A stretch of 64,000 nt of DNA, taken from the NCBI RefSeq assembly GCF_025698545.1, contig NC_068567.1:7130001-7194000 (forward strand), written 5' to 3'. This stretch comes from Gossypium raimondii. Its lineage: Eukaryota; Streptophyta; Magnoliopsida; Malvales; Malvaceae. A model generated the notes under the pieces. That model had not been told where the DNA came from and ran no database searches. It saw only the letters and a program-made list of their open reading frames with translations. This document shows positions 46,963 to 60,962 of this stretch, piece by piece. Both the position numbers and the translations under genes were made by a program. Numbering within the stretch: the stretch's first letter is position 1; every line of letters starts with the position of its first letter.

Positions 46963-48181
46963 TGTAACACCCTTAACCCATATCCGTCGCCGGAATAAAG
47001 TTACGATTACCGGAGTTTACAGAACAAATAAAATTAATTCATGTCATTTACTATTCATATCCAAAACCAATCATATTCAATAAAACCAATCATATTCAAT
47101 CATATTGTCCCTTAACTGAACCATCGATGTCCAATTTATGCATTTGAAACAAGTCGGGACTAAATTAGGAACTTAGAAAATTTTTCGCGAAATTTCAAAA
47201 TTTTTCTTAGGTGCAGGGGACACACGCCCATGTGGTCAGGCCGTGACACGCCCGTGTTCCAGGCCATGTGGGCATTCGATGTGAGGCACACGACCGTGTC
47301 CCAGCCCGTGTAACTCTCTGACTTGGGTCACACATCCAACCACACGCCCGTGTGCTAGGTCGTGTGTTACACACGCCCGTGTCTTTGCCCGTGTGAACGA
47401 AAAGTAGGCCATTTTCAGGCCACTTTTCTCACCCAATTTGCCTTTCACCTGCAATATCATCCAAACACATTCACAAGCCAATTCATAACCCTCAAATCAA
47501 TGTCAATACCAAATTTTATGCATGACATATTATCTCATATATTCAAGTGTTAAACTTACCAAAAACACATTTATACTTATAGGCATACTTTATCAATTAT
47601 GCTAATTCAAAACCATTCATCAATAGGGTTGTATACTTCCTATCATATCACCATTTTATGACAATCAAACTTGTTAAGGTTTTATATAATTACATCAAAA
47701 TAAGGTTTACACTAGCCATTTTAATGGCTAGATACAATCAAAATATTTCATCATTATGCTTGACTTAGCTTATACATGTCATTATACCAAAAGTTAGCTT
47801 GCTTTATATACCGAGAAGTCCGAGGTATAATGTGATGTGTCTCCAACCAAGTTCAAACCTTCACGAGCTTCCGAGTACTATATAACAAAGGAAAGAAAAA
47901 CCGAGTAAGCATTTAATGCTTAGTAAGTTCGTATAACTGGAAATTTAACTTACCACTCATTTCCATTAAAGTAAACATACAAAATGCATCCAAGAGATTT
48001 GGCTAATAGCCTAAACACCCAACTTCATCAAACATATTAGTCATTGTAATTCACACAATTGTCAAGAAACATGAATGAGCTCGTCATGTAATAACTTTCA
48101 TATACATATACTTTTCTTGTCATATTTCCATATAACATGTACATTTCATAACAAATCATCTTAGATTCAGTTTAGCCCATG

Positions 48182-51100
48182 TGTGATAACCCGAAATAGG
48201 GCCTAATCGGAACAGTGGTTTCATAACCATAAATTCAAAGTGAAATAGTTTAATTTTATAAATTTTTATTAATTACCGATTAATTGAAATATTGTGTGAA
48301 AATATGGATAAGAAATTTTAATGATTTAGTGCCTAATTGAATTTTTAGGACTAAATTGAGAAAAAATGCAAAGTGTGTCTAATTAGTGATTAAATGACTT
48401 AATTGAATTATTGCATGAAATTGGAAGTGCTTATGTGGAAAATAGACCATAAATTAGTGTTATGGACACATAAGGGTAATTCTAGAAAAATATCTAAGTA
48501 AATGGGCCAAGAGCATTTTTGTCAAAATTGAATAAAAGACAAAATAAGATGAAAACAAGTGTTCATCTTCATCAAATTAGACCCCCTTGCCGCCAAAAAT
48601 TCAATGTTACCATAGCTAGGGTTCTTGATTTTTCTAAGCTAAATTGTAAGTGATTTCTTGCCCCGTTTTTAATTATTTTTGTATTTTTATGCTTATTGAA
48701 GCTTGAATTTCATGTTTCTACCATTTATTTTAAATGGAATTAAAGTTTAAAAATTGACCCATTCATGATATAGTTGTAATTTGATGAGTGATGTTAGATA
48801 ATGAATGTTTGAAGTGTTAATTACGAGTTTTACTAGATAAATTTTGATAAAAATGTTAAAAAAGGACAAAATTGTGAAAGATAGTAAAGTGTGCATAAAG
48901 TTGTGATTTTGTGAAATTGAGGGCTGTTATGAGCATGAAATATGATTTAGTGAGGTTTGAAATTTCAGAATTTAGTGAATTTTATTTTTACGAGCTTTGG
49001 GATAAAAGTGTAATTTTTGAAAAGTTATTTTTTGAAAAATGGGGATCAACTTTTAAAAATAAAATGGGAGTCGCCACCGATTCTTTATCGAGGTGTGACC
49101 GGTTCACCAAAAAATAATTTTAGGTCTGCGAATTTTGAGAAAACAGGTTCGGGAGTCGGTTACGCACGAGGAAGGGTTAGCACCCTCGTGACGCCCAAAA
49201 TTGGTACCGAATTGATTATTTAATGTCTTAATGTCAAAATTTTGAAAAGATTTTAAAATACGATCTTTGGAAAAGAAAATTTAAATAAAGTGAATTAGAT
49301 GATAAGACTCGCTTATTTCAAAGAAATAAATTATCGCACTCAGTAAGTTAGAGTGTAATAGCTTATTCTTCGAAATTAAGTGTGTCTTTTAGCTTTTAAA
49401 ATTCATGCATTTTAAGAAGGATACTCGATCATTTAGGTCAACCAGCGAATTAGAACCCAATAAGTTAGGGCTTAATTTCTTCGCATTCCTAAGCATCGAA
49501 TATTGCCTTTATTTTAAAAATTCCTTGATTCGAGGTAGAAAAATGTCAGATCCAATAAGTTAGGGTCCAACATGTTGAAAAAAACCTTAAATGCTTAGTT
49601 AAAACGGTATGGTTTAAATAAAATAAGCACATGGCTATTTAAATTGATCGAGAAAATTGAAACCCAGTAAGTTAGGGCACAATTCTCTAGAGAATTATGA
49701 ACGCTAGGCTTTTTATATGAAATAGAATGATAAAAGTAAAATTTTTTAAAGAAATATGTAATGCAAAAGATAAATGATAATTCAAATTTAGACTAAAAAG
49801 TAGCAAATAAGCAATAAATAAATACAAATAAAATAACAATAATGATTTTATTCACATTACACATGAACTTAAAATAAACTTGACATAAAATGATAATAAC
49901 ATTATAGAACAATATTTTGAAATGAATTCATAACAACTAACATACATTTATTAATTTACGGGTAGTACGCATAAGATGAAAATTCAATATATAAAATATA
50001 ATATGTAGAAGTTGAAATATATAAAATATAGATGAAGATATTAAAAAATTATATACATGTATATGATAAACTAAAATAATAATTTAGAACAAATATATCG
50101 ATCTTGGAATTATGTTTACAAACTTAAAAACAATGTCAAACGAATGCTAAAATATACTATAAATAAATTTAAAATAGATATTAATCCAATTTGCAATTAT
50201 ACTATTAAGACTAAATTTGAATTGAAACCTAAATTTAAAATTCAAAAATAATAATAAAAGGTTTTGATATCGTAAAAACAATAAACATTTATAAAATTAA
50301 ATGAAAGAATAATAAAAAAATGATTGAATTAAGATCGCAGCATTCAAAGGACTAAATTTACAATCAATCCAAAACTAAGGACCAAAAGAACAATTAAACA
50401 CGCAACTTCAAAAGTTCAAATCCAGAGAACAAAAACGCCAACGTTTGATCTTGGACCAAAATGAAATCAGAATAAAAGATGTGGTATAAATTTTAAAAAA
50501 ATTAAAAGAAATCGGATTGAAACAATATAAAACAAATGAGGACCTGTTGCATAAATAGACCCTCAAACAAAATTGCGCGGATCATTCCCCGGGTCGGGTC
50601 ACCGAGCGGATCTGAGCACGATACGGCACCTTTTTGAAACATTAGAACGGGCTTCAAACGGTACCGTTTTACAACAACATAAAATGAAAACAAAATAAGG
50701 CATTAAGCCAGTTCTGCAAACCCTAGGCAGAACTTTCCTCTGTGCACCGCTCGACGAACCATCGTTTAGAGGCTCCGATCCCTCGTCCGACTCCGATCTC
50801 GACGGAGAGAACGACGTCTCGACTACTAGGTAAGCTCGCTCTCTCTAATCCCTCCTTTCTTGTTGAGAATCAAATGTCCAAACACAGAGGAAAGAAAAAG
50901 AAACTTAAAAAACAAAACCAAAAATCGAAGCAAAAGTTGAATCACCTTTCTTTTTCTGAAATTTCTCTGAGTTTTTGTATTTCATATATGTGTGTTCTTA
51001 ACAAATGCTGAAAAATGGCTTCTTTATGGCCGAAAAACAACGGAATTAATTTACAGAAAAAATCTGTCCTTCTTGCTATTCTTTTTGTTGTTTGCTCTGC

Positions 51101-52567
51101 CTCTGCTTGTTTGGTGCGTTTGGTGCAGGTTGTTGCAGGTGCGAGGCCGTACGGTGACGTGGCGCGGAGCGTACAGAGGCTGGTCGCGGAAGGCTTGGCT
51201 GCGGCGCCTAGATCTTCTAGGGTTCCTTGCTGTTGATTTTTGTTTTGGGCTATCGGGCTGGTAATTTGGGTTTAGAAAATTGGGTTTAGGGTCTGTTTAG
51301 GTTTAGATTCGAGTTTGGGTAGAGATTTGGGCCATTGGGCTGGTATTGGGTCACTGTTGTAATAAAAAAATTGGACATTTTATTATTATTTATTTTATAT
51401 ATTTTATATATCTGGGTTTTAATAGTTGGGCTCGGGCCGGGCAAAGTTTGGGTATTACAGTATAAATGTATATGCAAGTGAATTGGTAAGATTGTGCATG
51501 TGTAAGTGATTGAAATTGCTAAGAAATGTATTTGATTAGTTATATGTTAAAATTGTTAATTATTAAATGAGTATTTATTGTTTACATGTAACTTACTAAG
51601 CCATTAGTAGCTTACACCTTTCTTCCTTTCCTTTGTTTTATAGTGTTTTAAGCTTGCTCGAATTGAGGATCGTCGGAGCCTCGTATCACACTATCAACAG
51701 ACATTTCGGTATTATGTGATTTCAAAACGTTTAAAGTTATGGCATGTATAGAGACTTATTCATTTTGAGTGTGTTCATATGATGTGGCTAAGAATAGCTA
51801 TTGAAATGGTTAGTAAAGAATATGTTTTGGTGTTATGTATGTTTAAATGGTAGCTAATACAAAGAAACTATAAAAGAGTAAAAAAAAATTGCAAAGAAGC
51901 AGTTTTTGGACAGCAACAGTGACGTGAATTTAAAAATCACCAAAACAAGTAGAAATGGAATTAGAGAGTTAATGATATATATAATTAAATATTATTAAGT
52001 CTATTTTTACATGAAAGAAACGGTGTAGGAAAAGGAATTTTATATTTTGAGATATTTGAATTTTAGTGAGACAGGGTCAGAATGGTTTTGAAGTCCCTAT
52101 TCTGACTTTATAAAATCATTAAAAATTGTACAGAAAGAATTATGAGTTATAATTTATATGTATAGATTCCTTAGTGAGTCAGTTTTCTATAGAAACAAGT
52201 GGAAGCACCATATGAAGTTTCTACATTGAGATAATTTATTTTTAGTGAGTGGTGGTCAGAACCATCAGACAGTGAAACAGGGGAGTCTTCAATGAATAAA
52301 CTGTACTAATTGGCTAAACCAAAAATTTTAAAACTTTCATGTTAAGAAGATATATGAGTCTAGTTTCAGGAAAAATTTACGGATTTAAATTTCGAGTTTT
52401 GTAACTCGAGTTATAATTAAATTAGTGACAGTCACGCAGGTGGACAGTTTTGTTGTGAATAGTAAAATTAATTCTAAAAGCAAATTTTTATGCTCCGAAC
52501 TAGTAAGTTAAGTTAGATGATGCCTTGTGCTCGACTCCGGAAACGGCCTCAGGTAAAGGGTGTTACA
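48182..52567 (+). mobile_element. Solo LTR nested in family A LTR (TSD CCATG)
   Basis: Starts TGTGATAACCCGAAATAGGG and ends GGGTGTTACA. A perfect 5-bp TSD CCATG is at 48177-48181 and 52568-52572. Its 3' part (51460-52567) is the same family as the left-edge LTR (1-1733). It is itself split by a third element. Without that insertion it would be about 1.9 kb. Confidence 0.87.
49009..51459 (-). mobile_element. Third-level nested LTR-like element, reverse orientation
   Basis: On the minus strand it starts TGTAATACCCAAACTTTGCC (51459) followed by GC-rich 'cggcccgagccc', and ends with 'gactcccattttatttttaaa' and AAAAATTACA (about 49009). It has the inverted TGTAAT..ATTACA ends of an LTR. Sequence on both sides belongs to the surrounding LTR family. 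The immediate flanks (AAAAG and GTATA) do not match, so the left border could be off by some tens of bases or the insertion was followed by deletion. Its middle (50700-51250) is GC-rich with CT-rich tracts and short open frames, but nothing recognisable as a gene. Confidence 0.68.
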
Positions 52568-52689
52568 CCATGTTGAAACTTTTTCCGTTGAATTTATTTG
52601 AAATATCGATGGACACACATGTAGTACACTTGAAGTGTACAAAACTGTAATCCGTCAATTCATATTCTGAGATATTCATTAGAGCACAT

Positions 52690-53110
52690 ATTCAGGAAGC
52701 TCTCTCTCGAGCCATATAACAGGAATCTCATATGAGTCATGTAATAGAAAGCTTATCCGGGCTATAACAGGAAACTCATAAGAGTATGAAACAGAAAGCT
52801 CATGTGAGCTTAACAGGTAACTCTGAAGAGCTATTGTCAGGAAGCTCCGGATAGCCATATATTAGGAAGTTCAAGCGAGCCATATCAGGAAGCTCATTGA
52901 GAGCCATATATCGGAATGCTCATAAATGGTTGCGGTATATCCATAATACATGCAAGACCAATACCGATTATATAACAGGACGCTGACAAAGAGTTGCGGT
53001 ATATCCGCAACACATGTAGGATCAATACCGATCGGGATGCTCGCAGGAACCATGTAACGGAAAGCTCGAGAGAGCTTATAACAGAATGCTCAGAAGAGCT
53101 ATTGTGTGTC
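52690..53110 (-). repeat. GAGCTTCC-based minisatellite in the reverse family A LTR
   Basis: Repeated 'catatcaggaagctc' and 'aacaggaaactcat' units, the complement of the array at 13975-14235. Two units carry an inserted 'ttgcggtatatccgcaacacatg' palindromic block (about 52930 and 52995). Confidence 0.75.
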
Positions 53111-54122
53111 TGCAACATATGCAAGACCACAACCAATACGGGAAATCTTATATCCATCGAGTTTCATTTATTCAAACGAGACTTATTACTTATCGGGATT
53201 ATCGGACATGTGATCAATTTCATACATAAGACATTTATACAATTCACACATATTAATATACATAATTTAGTTACACGAACTTACCTCATCACTTGCTCGT
53301 ATATGATTTTCTACTAATCCGACACTTTTTATTTTTCTCGATCTAACTCGTTATTTGATCTTTTTGGATCTATATAAATGAATTTAACATCAATTTAACA
53401 CATTTCATACTCAATTCAATCCAACTTACATCTTAGGCAAAAGTATCATTTTGTCCTTATACTTTTGATTAATTCCAATTTCATCCCTAGGCTTGGAAAA
53501 TGAAATTCATGCAATTTAATCCTTGTTCCAAGCCTAACCGAATTTTTCATATAACAATATCAGTCCATCTATTTCACAAATGTCAAAAAATTTCCATGAC
53601 TTTTACATCTTTACAATTTAGTCCCTAAATCACAATTTCATCAAAATTCACTTTACAAAAGTTGTTTATCTATCAACAACCTTTCATTTTCTATCATAAA
53701 TTTCATAATTCATGTATATTAATCCATGGAAAAGTTTTAATACTTTGATAGCTTTGTAAATTAATCCCCAAAATAGCTAGATTAGGTTATTACGATCTCG
53801 AAAATATAAAATTACTAAAAAGCAGAACATGATTACTTACCCAATTAAGCTTGCTTGAAGTTCTCTCTCTTAGCTAGGGTTTCCATAGAAAATTTTGGGG
53901 AAGATGATGATATAAAATGATATTTTTATCTTTTAATTAATTATCATCTTTTATTTTCTCACTTTCCAATTTAGTCCTTTTCTTTTCTTAAATTTCCATG
54001 GATGAATCATCATAAATATCTACTAACTTCTCTTAATGGTCTATTTGCCTTATAAGGACGTCAAATTTTGAATTCCATAGCTATTTAATCCCTCTAGCTA
54101 CTAGAATTCAACTTTTGCACTT

Positions 54123-54579
54123 TATACAATTTGGTCCTTACTAACAATTAAACATGAAATCGATAAAATTTTCATACGTCTTTCCTATTATAATGCATAC
54201 CATAAAATAATATTAAAATAATTTTTCTTTATGACACAGATTTGTGATCTCGAAACTACTATTCCAATTTCACTGAAAATGAGCTATTACATCACTTGTC
54301 TCTCGTGATTAAAAAAAATAGATTTTTCTTAATGGGTTGATGATTATGCAATTTGGTCTTTGCTAACAATTAAACATGAAATCGGTAAAATTTTCTTATC
54401 AAAATTTTCATACGTCTTTCCTATTATAATGCAGACCATAAAATAATATTAAAATAATTTTTCTTTATGACTCAGATTTGTGATCTCGAAACCAATATTC
54501 CAATTTCACTGAAAATGGGCTGTTACGTCACTTGTCTCTCGTGATTAAATAAAATAAAATTTTCTTAATGGGTTGATGA
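54123..54579. repeat. Tandem duplication across the LTR border
   Basis: 54123-54343 and 54344-54579 are near-identical neighbours. Each contains the last ~170 bases of the LTR ('ttaaacatgaaatcg..ttcactgaaaatg'), the border, the TCACT target site, and about 50 bases of flank ending in 'aatgggttgatga'. The second copy has a ~13-base internal duplication ('ttcttatcaaaa') and a border changed from TTACA to TTACG. Confidence 0.88.
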
Positions 54580-56139
54580 GTTATATTACCTCATATATAA
54601 AAATTGAGGGAAAAACGAACAAACATTTCTAACCAAATAATAATAAATAATGAATTCGTCCCTAAAATCAATCAATTTAAAAACAAATTATTCTTCAAAA
54701 ACCAATACTTTAAATCTTTTTGTGTAAATAAATCTAATTAAAGGATGCTTCTTTTTACAAGGGCATGGCATTGACAAGCCCCATGTGTCTAGATTTAAAA
54801 AAGAAAGAAAAAAAGACAAATGAAAAGGACATGCATTAAAAACATTGCATGATTTACCTAAAGTATTCTAAACCCACATGGAGGGGTCATGCCTTCTCCA
54901 TTAAACTCCAACAAAGCAAAAACAAAAATTACCAAACTAAAAAGCAATCTAATTGTATGGATGGCAGCCTAAATTTGGTCCCCATTTAACATATCTCTGT
55001 TTAATTAATACTTAAATTGAATTTCAAGTTTCATCTGAGTTTTTTTTTTATAATTATTTTTAATATATATTATTTTACTTTTAATTAATATTGTTGTAAC
55101 ACTTTTAAAACTATTATGTTATATAAGTGGTACTAAATTGAGAACTTGCATGGTAAAGAAGACTGATAGATGTAAAATATAAATTGAAACAAATAATATG
55201 TTACGAGATATTAATTTAAGGTATGGACTAAATTGTAAAAAAATGAAAAAGTAAGAAAGTGTTACAATTATTGAAGAGCTTAGAATATGGCACTTAAAAT
55301 AATGAAAGTGGTTTTGAGGGTTCATTTTCCTAACTAATCCCACCATAAATCATCTCACTTTGGTCTTTTTGGGTTGGATTCTGTTGCCCCTATGCCAACA
55401 AAATTACAGAAATTTGTTTTTTTTTGTATCATCTCTTTCTTCATTTGTTATTATTGTATCTCATTTAGCGAACTCTGCGGACTTTACAGTGTACTCATAG
55501 AGAGCTAGGCACGTGTCTTCCAATGGAATTAATGACATTGTGAACTTTAATTCGACGAACTTTGGAAAGGATAATTGATTGCTAATCATCTTAAAACATC
55601 ACTCGTAGCGCCACCGTCACTACCCAAAGTATTAAATCAGACTTCAATACCGATAACATTAGAACACATATCCAAGTTTATTCCCCATTATAAAAAAGTC
55701 ATGCAAACAATTCACAAGAACTCATGTAAACATTTCTTCTTTCTAAATCCCCATACTTTTCGTAAACAATAACCTCTCTCCCCACTTTGATCTTTCCTCT
55801 TCCTATAAATTCATTATTTTATAAATAAATTTTAGATTTTCATAAGGTGAAAGCTATTATCTTTCGAGAAGAGACTGTATTGAAAATTCTCTTTTAAAAA
55901 AACCAAAAAAGGAAAATTGGAAAACTTAGTGAAATGAACCGGTCTTGTTAATGTCTCCTCGCAAGATTTTGTTTCGTTCTTCTTTATATATTTTTTTATA
56001 GATTGCTAAATTTTATTTATATAACTTTTTCCAATCTTTAAATTGAAAATTTTACGTCATAGACCGCATAAAGAAGTCTGCGACCAAGTCACACTCTAAT
56101 GTTTCCTTTTTGTTTATTGGGGGTCATTTGGTATAATGG
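54580..56139. other. AT-rich intergenic DNA
   Basis: No gene or bounded repeat was recognised. Open frames here are short and have no known motif. Confidence 0.5.
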
Positions 56140-56545
56140 AAGTGACTCAAGTCCTACTTAGATCTAGCTAAATTGTAAACCTTGTATTTTATCAGGGGTA
56201 ATTATTATAAATACTAAATAATAAATCTGTACGGAATTTGAATCCTTTAGGACTCTCTTATTGTAGATGAGAATTAATCTCAACTATTGTGTAATTTGAC
56301 CTGTACCGTTGGATCTAGGGAAGCTCAGCTATAAATAGAGTCTTTCCCCTCCATTTGATAATTGAGTTAAAGAATATATTAAGAGTATTTACTCAAACAC
56401 TTGGTTTGCGCTGTTTTCCTTTGGCTTTTTTATTTCTTGTTGCTCTGTTATGTGAGTTTGCTTCGGTGCCTTGGAGAATTTCTGCAAGAATTCTCATTTT
56501 TCGAGAGTAGACTGATTTAGGTAAATTTGAATCCAAAAAATTATC
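56140..56545 (+). repeat. LTR-like repeat, forward copy
   Basis: Contains 'tttaggactctc', a TATA box in 'gctataaatagag' (about 56329-56341), 'actcaaacacttgg' and 'ttcggtgcctt'. The same blocks occur in reverse at 61990-62345. The layout of TATA box then leader suits an LTR with a U3/R region. No borders or TSD were set. Confidence 0.5.
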
Positions 56546-57209
56546 TAAGGTCACGTGATTTACCACATTAAAATTCTAGTCCCGTGACATTTACACATGC
56601 TTAAATTCATATAATTCTTAATTATTACAATAATAATATTATTAATTAAGCTAATACGTAATTAACCCTTTTTTTTCTCAATTTAGATAATTTACTACAA
56701 ATTAAATAGGAAAACTGCAAAATTAATTGCTTCATGAACTTTTATTGAGTTGAGGATCGGTTTCTCAAAAATGAAATTCCATTGTATAATTGTTCTTTTT
56801 TCTAATTAATCACCAATGGTTTAAGATTTGTCCTCAAAAGGATGTGGTTTAAGATATTGGCATGAAAAAGTTCCTCAAACATGAAAAAACATATATTTAT
56901 GAAAGTTTGGAGAATTTAAGAGGCAAATCTATGTGTGTATACTCCCACCCACTAATGACATTAAATTATTGCCTAATTGGCAGAGCTATTCCCATGCTGC
57001 TTCTGCACCCATTGCCTGCAATTATTTCACATTCAAAGGAATTTTTGTGTGTGGTTAATACCAGGTTTGAAAGCAACTTAATTAAGCATATAGCTTCTTC
57101 CACTTTTCATAATTTCGCAACTTTGCCTCCTTCTCTATAACCAATTTTTTAAAATTAATCTAGTTTTCGATAAGTTCATCTGATACCCCGACCCATTTTT
57201 ATTTTAACT

Positions 57210-57480
57210 CCTAAAAAGCAACATGTTGTGGCTCGGTCAACTTTAGAGGCCGAGTATCGAAGTATTGCAAACACAGACTGTTGACTTAACCTGGTTTGTT
57301 GTTCTTCTCACTGAACTTGGGGAGCATCTGGTGTGACAATAGAGGGACAATTCAGTGCATTTTGTGCGTGAAAAGGTTGCTCAAGGTGATCTACAAATCA
57401 ATCATCTTCTTCTTTATCCCTAAAAGTTAAAATAGTTTATGACACAACCTTATTTCTTTATGTTCGGAACAAACTTAGAT
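57210..57480 (+). pseudogene. Ty1/copia Pol relic (RNase H region)
   Basis: Pieces of the copia RNase H region in shifting frames: KKQHVVARSTLEAEYRSIA, then TWFVVLLTELG, then HFVREKVAQGDLQI. Stops (for example TGA after the first piece) and frameshifts separate them. The order matches copia Pol (EAEYRALA..CELTWLRYLL..HFVREKV). It is inactive and lacks the rest of the polyprotein. Confidence 0.85.
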
Positions 57481-57529
57481 AAATGGTCGAATAAATTTCA
57501 AAAAAGTTTTTAAAAAAACATTAACAATT

Positions 57530-58850
57530 TATTTTGACAGTATAGAGTAATTACAAAGAATTGTAATTCCTTAGACGTTTGGCTGATAGAGTGTAATTAC
57601 ATCGTAATTTCATATGTCATGTTTGGTAGTACAAATTGTAATTACAGAGTTACATAATTTACATTTTAAAAATATTAATTACTATAAAAATTATTAATAT
57701 GATAAAAATAATTTGTAAATAAGTAACAAGAATTAAAACCAAGTCATCATATGTATCGTGTTAGTCTATAAAAGTAGTTGATAATACGATTACTAATAAA
57801 AATAACAAGAAAAGTAAACATCATATGCAATTTTATCTGATTGTTCTAATGCATATTTGTTGGATTATTCTCTCTTTAATATTTAACATATGCTCAGTAC
57901 CATCGTCTGTTGGTCTTTGACCGAGTTCATTATCATATGAATTTGAATATGCATCAGTAAGATTATTAAGATATCCTTCTTCCATATTCTCTTCGAAGTA
58001 TAGGTTATCTCAAATTCCACCTAAATTATAGTTATGAAATATGCAACATTCTAGTACAATCCAATCTTCTTCTTCTTCTTCTTTTTTTTATGCTATATTA
58101 AGGTAATGTTAACATAGGAAATATTTTTAGAACAATAAATGTCTTTTCAACCACATTAGGATTGACCTTATAATATAGTCCAAATGGTTTGTAGCTTTAA
58201 TTATAAAACTTATATAAATTTAACTTGGAGAAAGAATTATGTTAGGTTATATCATTTTTCGCAATACATAAATTAAGTAAAAATAATATATAATTTTATA
58301 AAAAGTTTTATAAATTTCAGTAGCTTTCATAACACTTTTATAAATAATATATGATCAAAAGAACAATAATATTTTTCTTTATGAATAAGTATATAATTTT
58401 ATAATATATGGTACGGACACATAAATAAGTTATGTCCATACTTCTTGGCAATATTTTTTATAAGTAAATATATTATAACATTTTTATAACATGCAATTTA
58501 TGTTTTATAATAAACTTTTTTACCATAACTTTAGAAATTTTTAGGATTTAAATAAAATAGATAAATTAGTTTTTACAATATAAGTTTTAGGATTTACAAT
58601 ATAAGATTTTTTATCATAACTGTTCCAAGCATTCCTACATGTTTATGTTTATAATATATATTTTATAACTTGTATAAAAATATTTTAAAAAATTAAATTT
58701 GAATATAATTATCTATGTAATTACTCCAATTCTCACCCTGTCCTAAGAATTAAAAAATGTAATTAAAGTATTCCAATTACACCCAATTCGTTGAGACTCG
58801 TCAATTACAATAGTTACACAAACATACTACCCTGGCAATTACTACCAAAT
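57530..58850 (-). mobile_element. Relic of a Harbinger-like DNA element
   Basis: Both ends are rich in 'gtaattac' motifs: 'gagtaattacaaagaattgtaattcc' near 57545 and, in reverse, 'gtgtaattggaa' and 'gaattggagtaattac' near 58720-58800. On the minus strand around 58080-57990 a short translation reads IVLECCIFHNYN, resembling the 'ACCVLHNFI' region near the C-terminus of PIF/Harbinger (ALP1-like) nucleases. The rest is AT-rich and eroded. Borders are approximate. Confidence 0.4.
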
Positions 58851-60953
58851 CCAATTTTTAAGACACATACATGCTTAAAATGTCTCTTTTATAATATGGG
58901 ATTATTATATTTACTTTAACAAACCAAAAGGCCCAAACACATACATGATTTCAAAAAACAGGCCCAAAACTCAAATTGGGGTTTGAAGCAAAAAAGAAAG
59001 CCTTTTAATAGGCCTTGTCAAAGGTCAATGACCCAAATCAAACAAACAACTAGAACGGATCCAATGGAATCCATTTAAAATTCCACCTATAAATTTTTCA
59101 AAATTTTTTTTATTTTATGCAATTAAATTAAGGATAAATATTTGGTTAGTGCATTTTTTTATTCTAAAAAAAATTTTAAGAAATCGAAATATATATTTTT
59201 TTAATATTGTACTATATTTTTATAGTACTTGTAGAATAAACACAACCCAAAATTGTTGAAGCAAGGTAGGGGTTAATGTGAAAGAGATTGATGGTGGGTC
59301 AAAAACTTGGAGTGACAAAGTCTCCCTTAAAACAGCATGTGTGTCAGTCACACCTTTATAAAATGATGTCAACATCTAGATGCTTTTTGAAATTAGTAAA
59401 TGTTTTTTTGAGTCAGAAAGGAACATGGGATTGGTCTTAGGCCTAATCGGGTATGGTTTTAGCCGATTAGATTTCAAAACAGAGATTGTGTTTTGTGTCA
59501 GATTTCGGCTATTTTCTACGCATGAATTGGGCTGCCGGATTGCTTTCAACTTCGGCCCAGGTTTTCACATTACTCCTCCTCACCCAATCATGTCGGTGGG
59601 ATTTTATTTATTATTTAATCTTGGTGTGCGAAAAACGAATAACAAATCAGATTTTTATCTCTTTCCAATGGGAGAATGACAAATCAAATTTTTCTTCTAA
59701 CTTTCAGCTTCTTTCTGTTGAAAAAATTTATATTCAACTAAAAATACTGAAAATCATGAGAAAAAATCTGATTTGTTATTTTCTTATTGAAAAGGGATAA
59801 GAATGACGAGAAATCACAGTTTCATATAATCATTTCTCATGAAAACACTTCAATTTATATTAAATTTTGGAACACTCGAGTAACAAAAATATATTGAAAT
59901 TTATAATGTATTAAATTCAAATTTTATTTTATTATTTTATATTTTTATATAGAATATATAAAAAAATAATATTTTAATCATTATTCAATTAAATTGATGC
60001 GAGATCAATTAAGTGATTACCATAATTGAAACACTAAAAAGATAATCAAAATTGATGGAAAAAGTTAGCTTAATTTTGCAAAATAACATGTTCTCAACTG
60101 GGAAATACCCTAACTATGATCCATGAAAATTTTGAATCTGGATGTAACAGGAGATTGAAACTAATAATAATTTTCCCATGGGCCATGCAATATGTAGCAA
60201 TCAAACAATTAATATTTCTTGAAAGCTTCTTCTTCCATGGTTGGACCTTTTAAATAAAAAAGCTTGAGTTTGACAATGGCAATTGAATGTTGAAATGTCG
60301 TCCAGTGCAGAGGCAACAAAGTGGCCTCCTTGTTGACCATTTGAAACCACACCCCCCATTCAATAATTGAATGCCAACTCCTAACATAATCCCATGTGCC
60401 ATTGACACTTTGTTTTAGTCAGCTGCTTCTCTATTTTATGAGTATTATATATTCAAATTGGGTGGATCTTATTCTTTCTCCAACACTTCTGATCTTACAT
60501 ATATAGATAGATTATGCTTGTTTGACTTCCTGTATGCCAACAGTCTTCACAGGGTTTGATTTTTTTGTAAAAGGTTGAAGGTTGCATACACATTAAGACC
60601 TGAAAATGACCTACTGAAAACACTTGTGTTATAAATCAGTTGTATTTAATTTGGGATCTTTATTCGAAATGAATGGATTAATCGATTAAATCGAATTTTT
60701 TATAATAATTAGAAAACTTAAGATATATTGCACGTTTAAACAGTGATTTAGAAATGGTAGAACGAGTAGGACATGTTGTATTCTATGTACTATGTTTCTA
60801 TTGTCATATGCGTCGCCTGAATTATATATAGACGGCTTTAACCCTCAAAAAATAATTAAAAAAATATTATAAAATAATTACGAGCGAAGTTAGAAGATTG
60901 TTTTAGGAGACTAAAAATGAACAAAAATATTTTAAGGACAAAGTGCAATTCAT
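58851..60953. other. AT-rich intergenic DNA
   Basis: Short open frames (for example 59380-59679) have no recognisable motif. 60170-60420 is less AT-rich and non-repetitive. No gene was supported. Confidence 0.5.
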
Positions 60954-60962
60954 AAATATTAA

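Larger units (their letters stand above)
46963..54291 (-). mobile_element. Solo LTR, family A, reverse orientation, interrupted by nested LTRs
   Basis: Outer ends are TGTAACACCCTTAACCC (46963) and TATTACA (54291), with a perfect 5-bp TSD TCACT (46958-46962 and 54292-54296). Read on the minus strand it begins TGTAATAGCTCATTTTCAGTG and matches the solo LTR at 12746-15405 along its length, including the GAGCTTCC minisatellite and the 'cacacgcccgtgtg' palindromes (47215-47400). After removal of the nested insertion the LTR is about 2.94 kb. It is interrupted at 48182-52567. No internal retroelement domain was found. Confidence 0.88.

Noticed and set aside
50742..51264. Overlapping open frames of 70-90 codons in a GC-rich block
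   Set aside because: They lie inside the innermost nested LTR-like element and have no domain; the composition is explained by the LTR.
59380..59800. Two overlapping open frames of about 100 codons
   Set aside because: No known motif, no flanking gene signals, and composition like the surrounding intergenic DNA.
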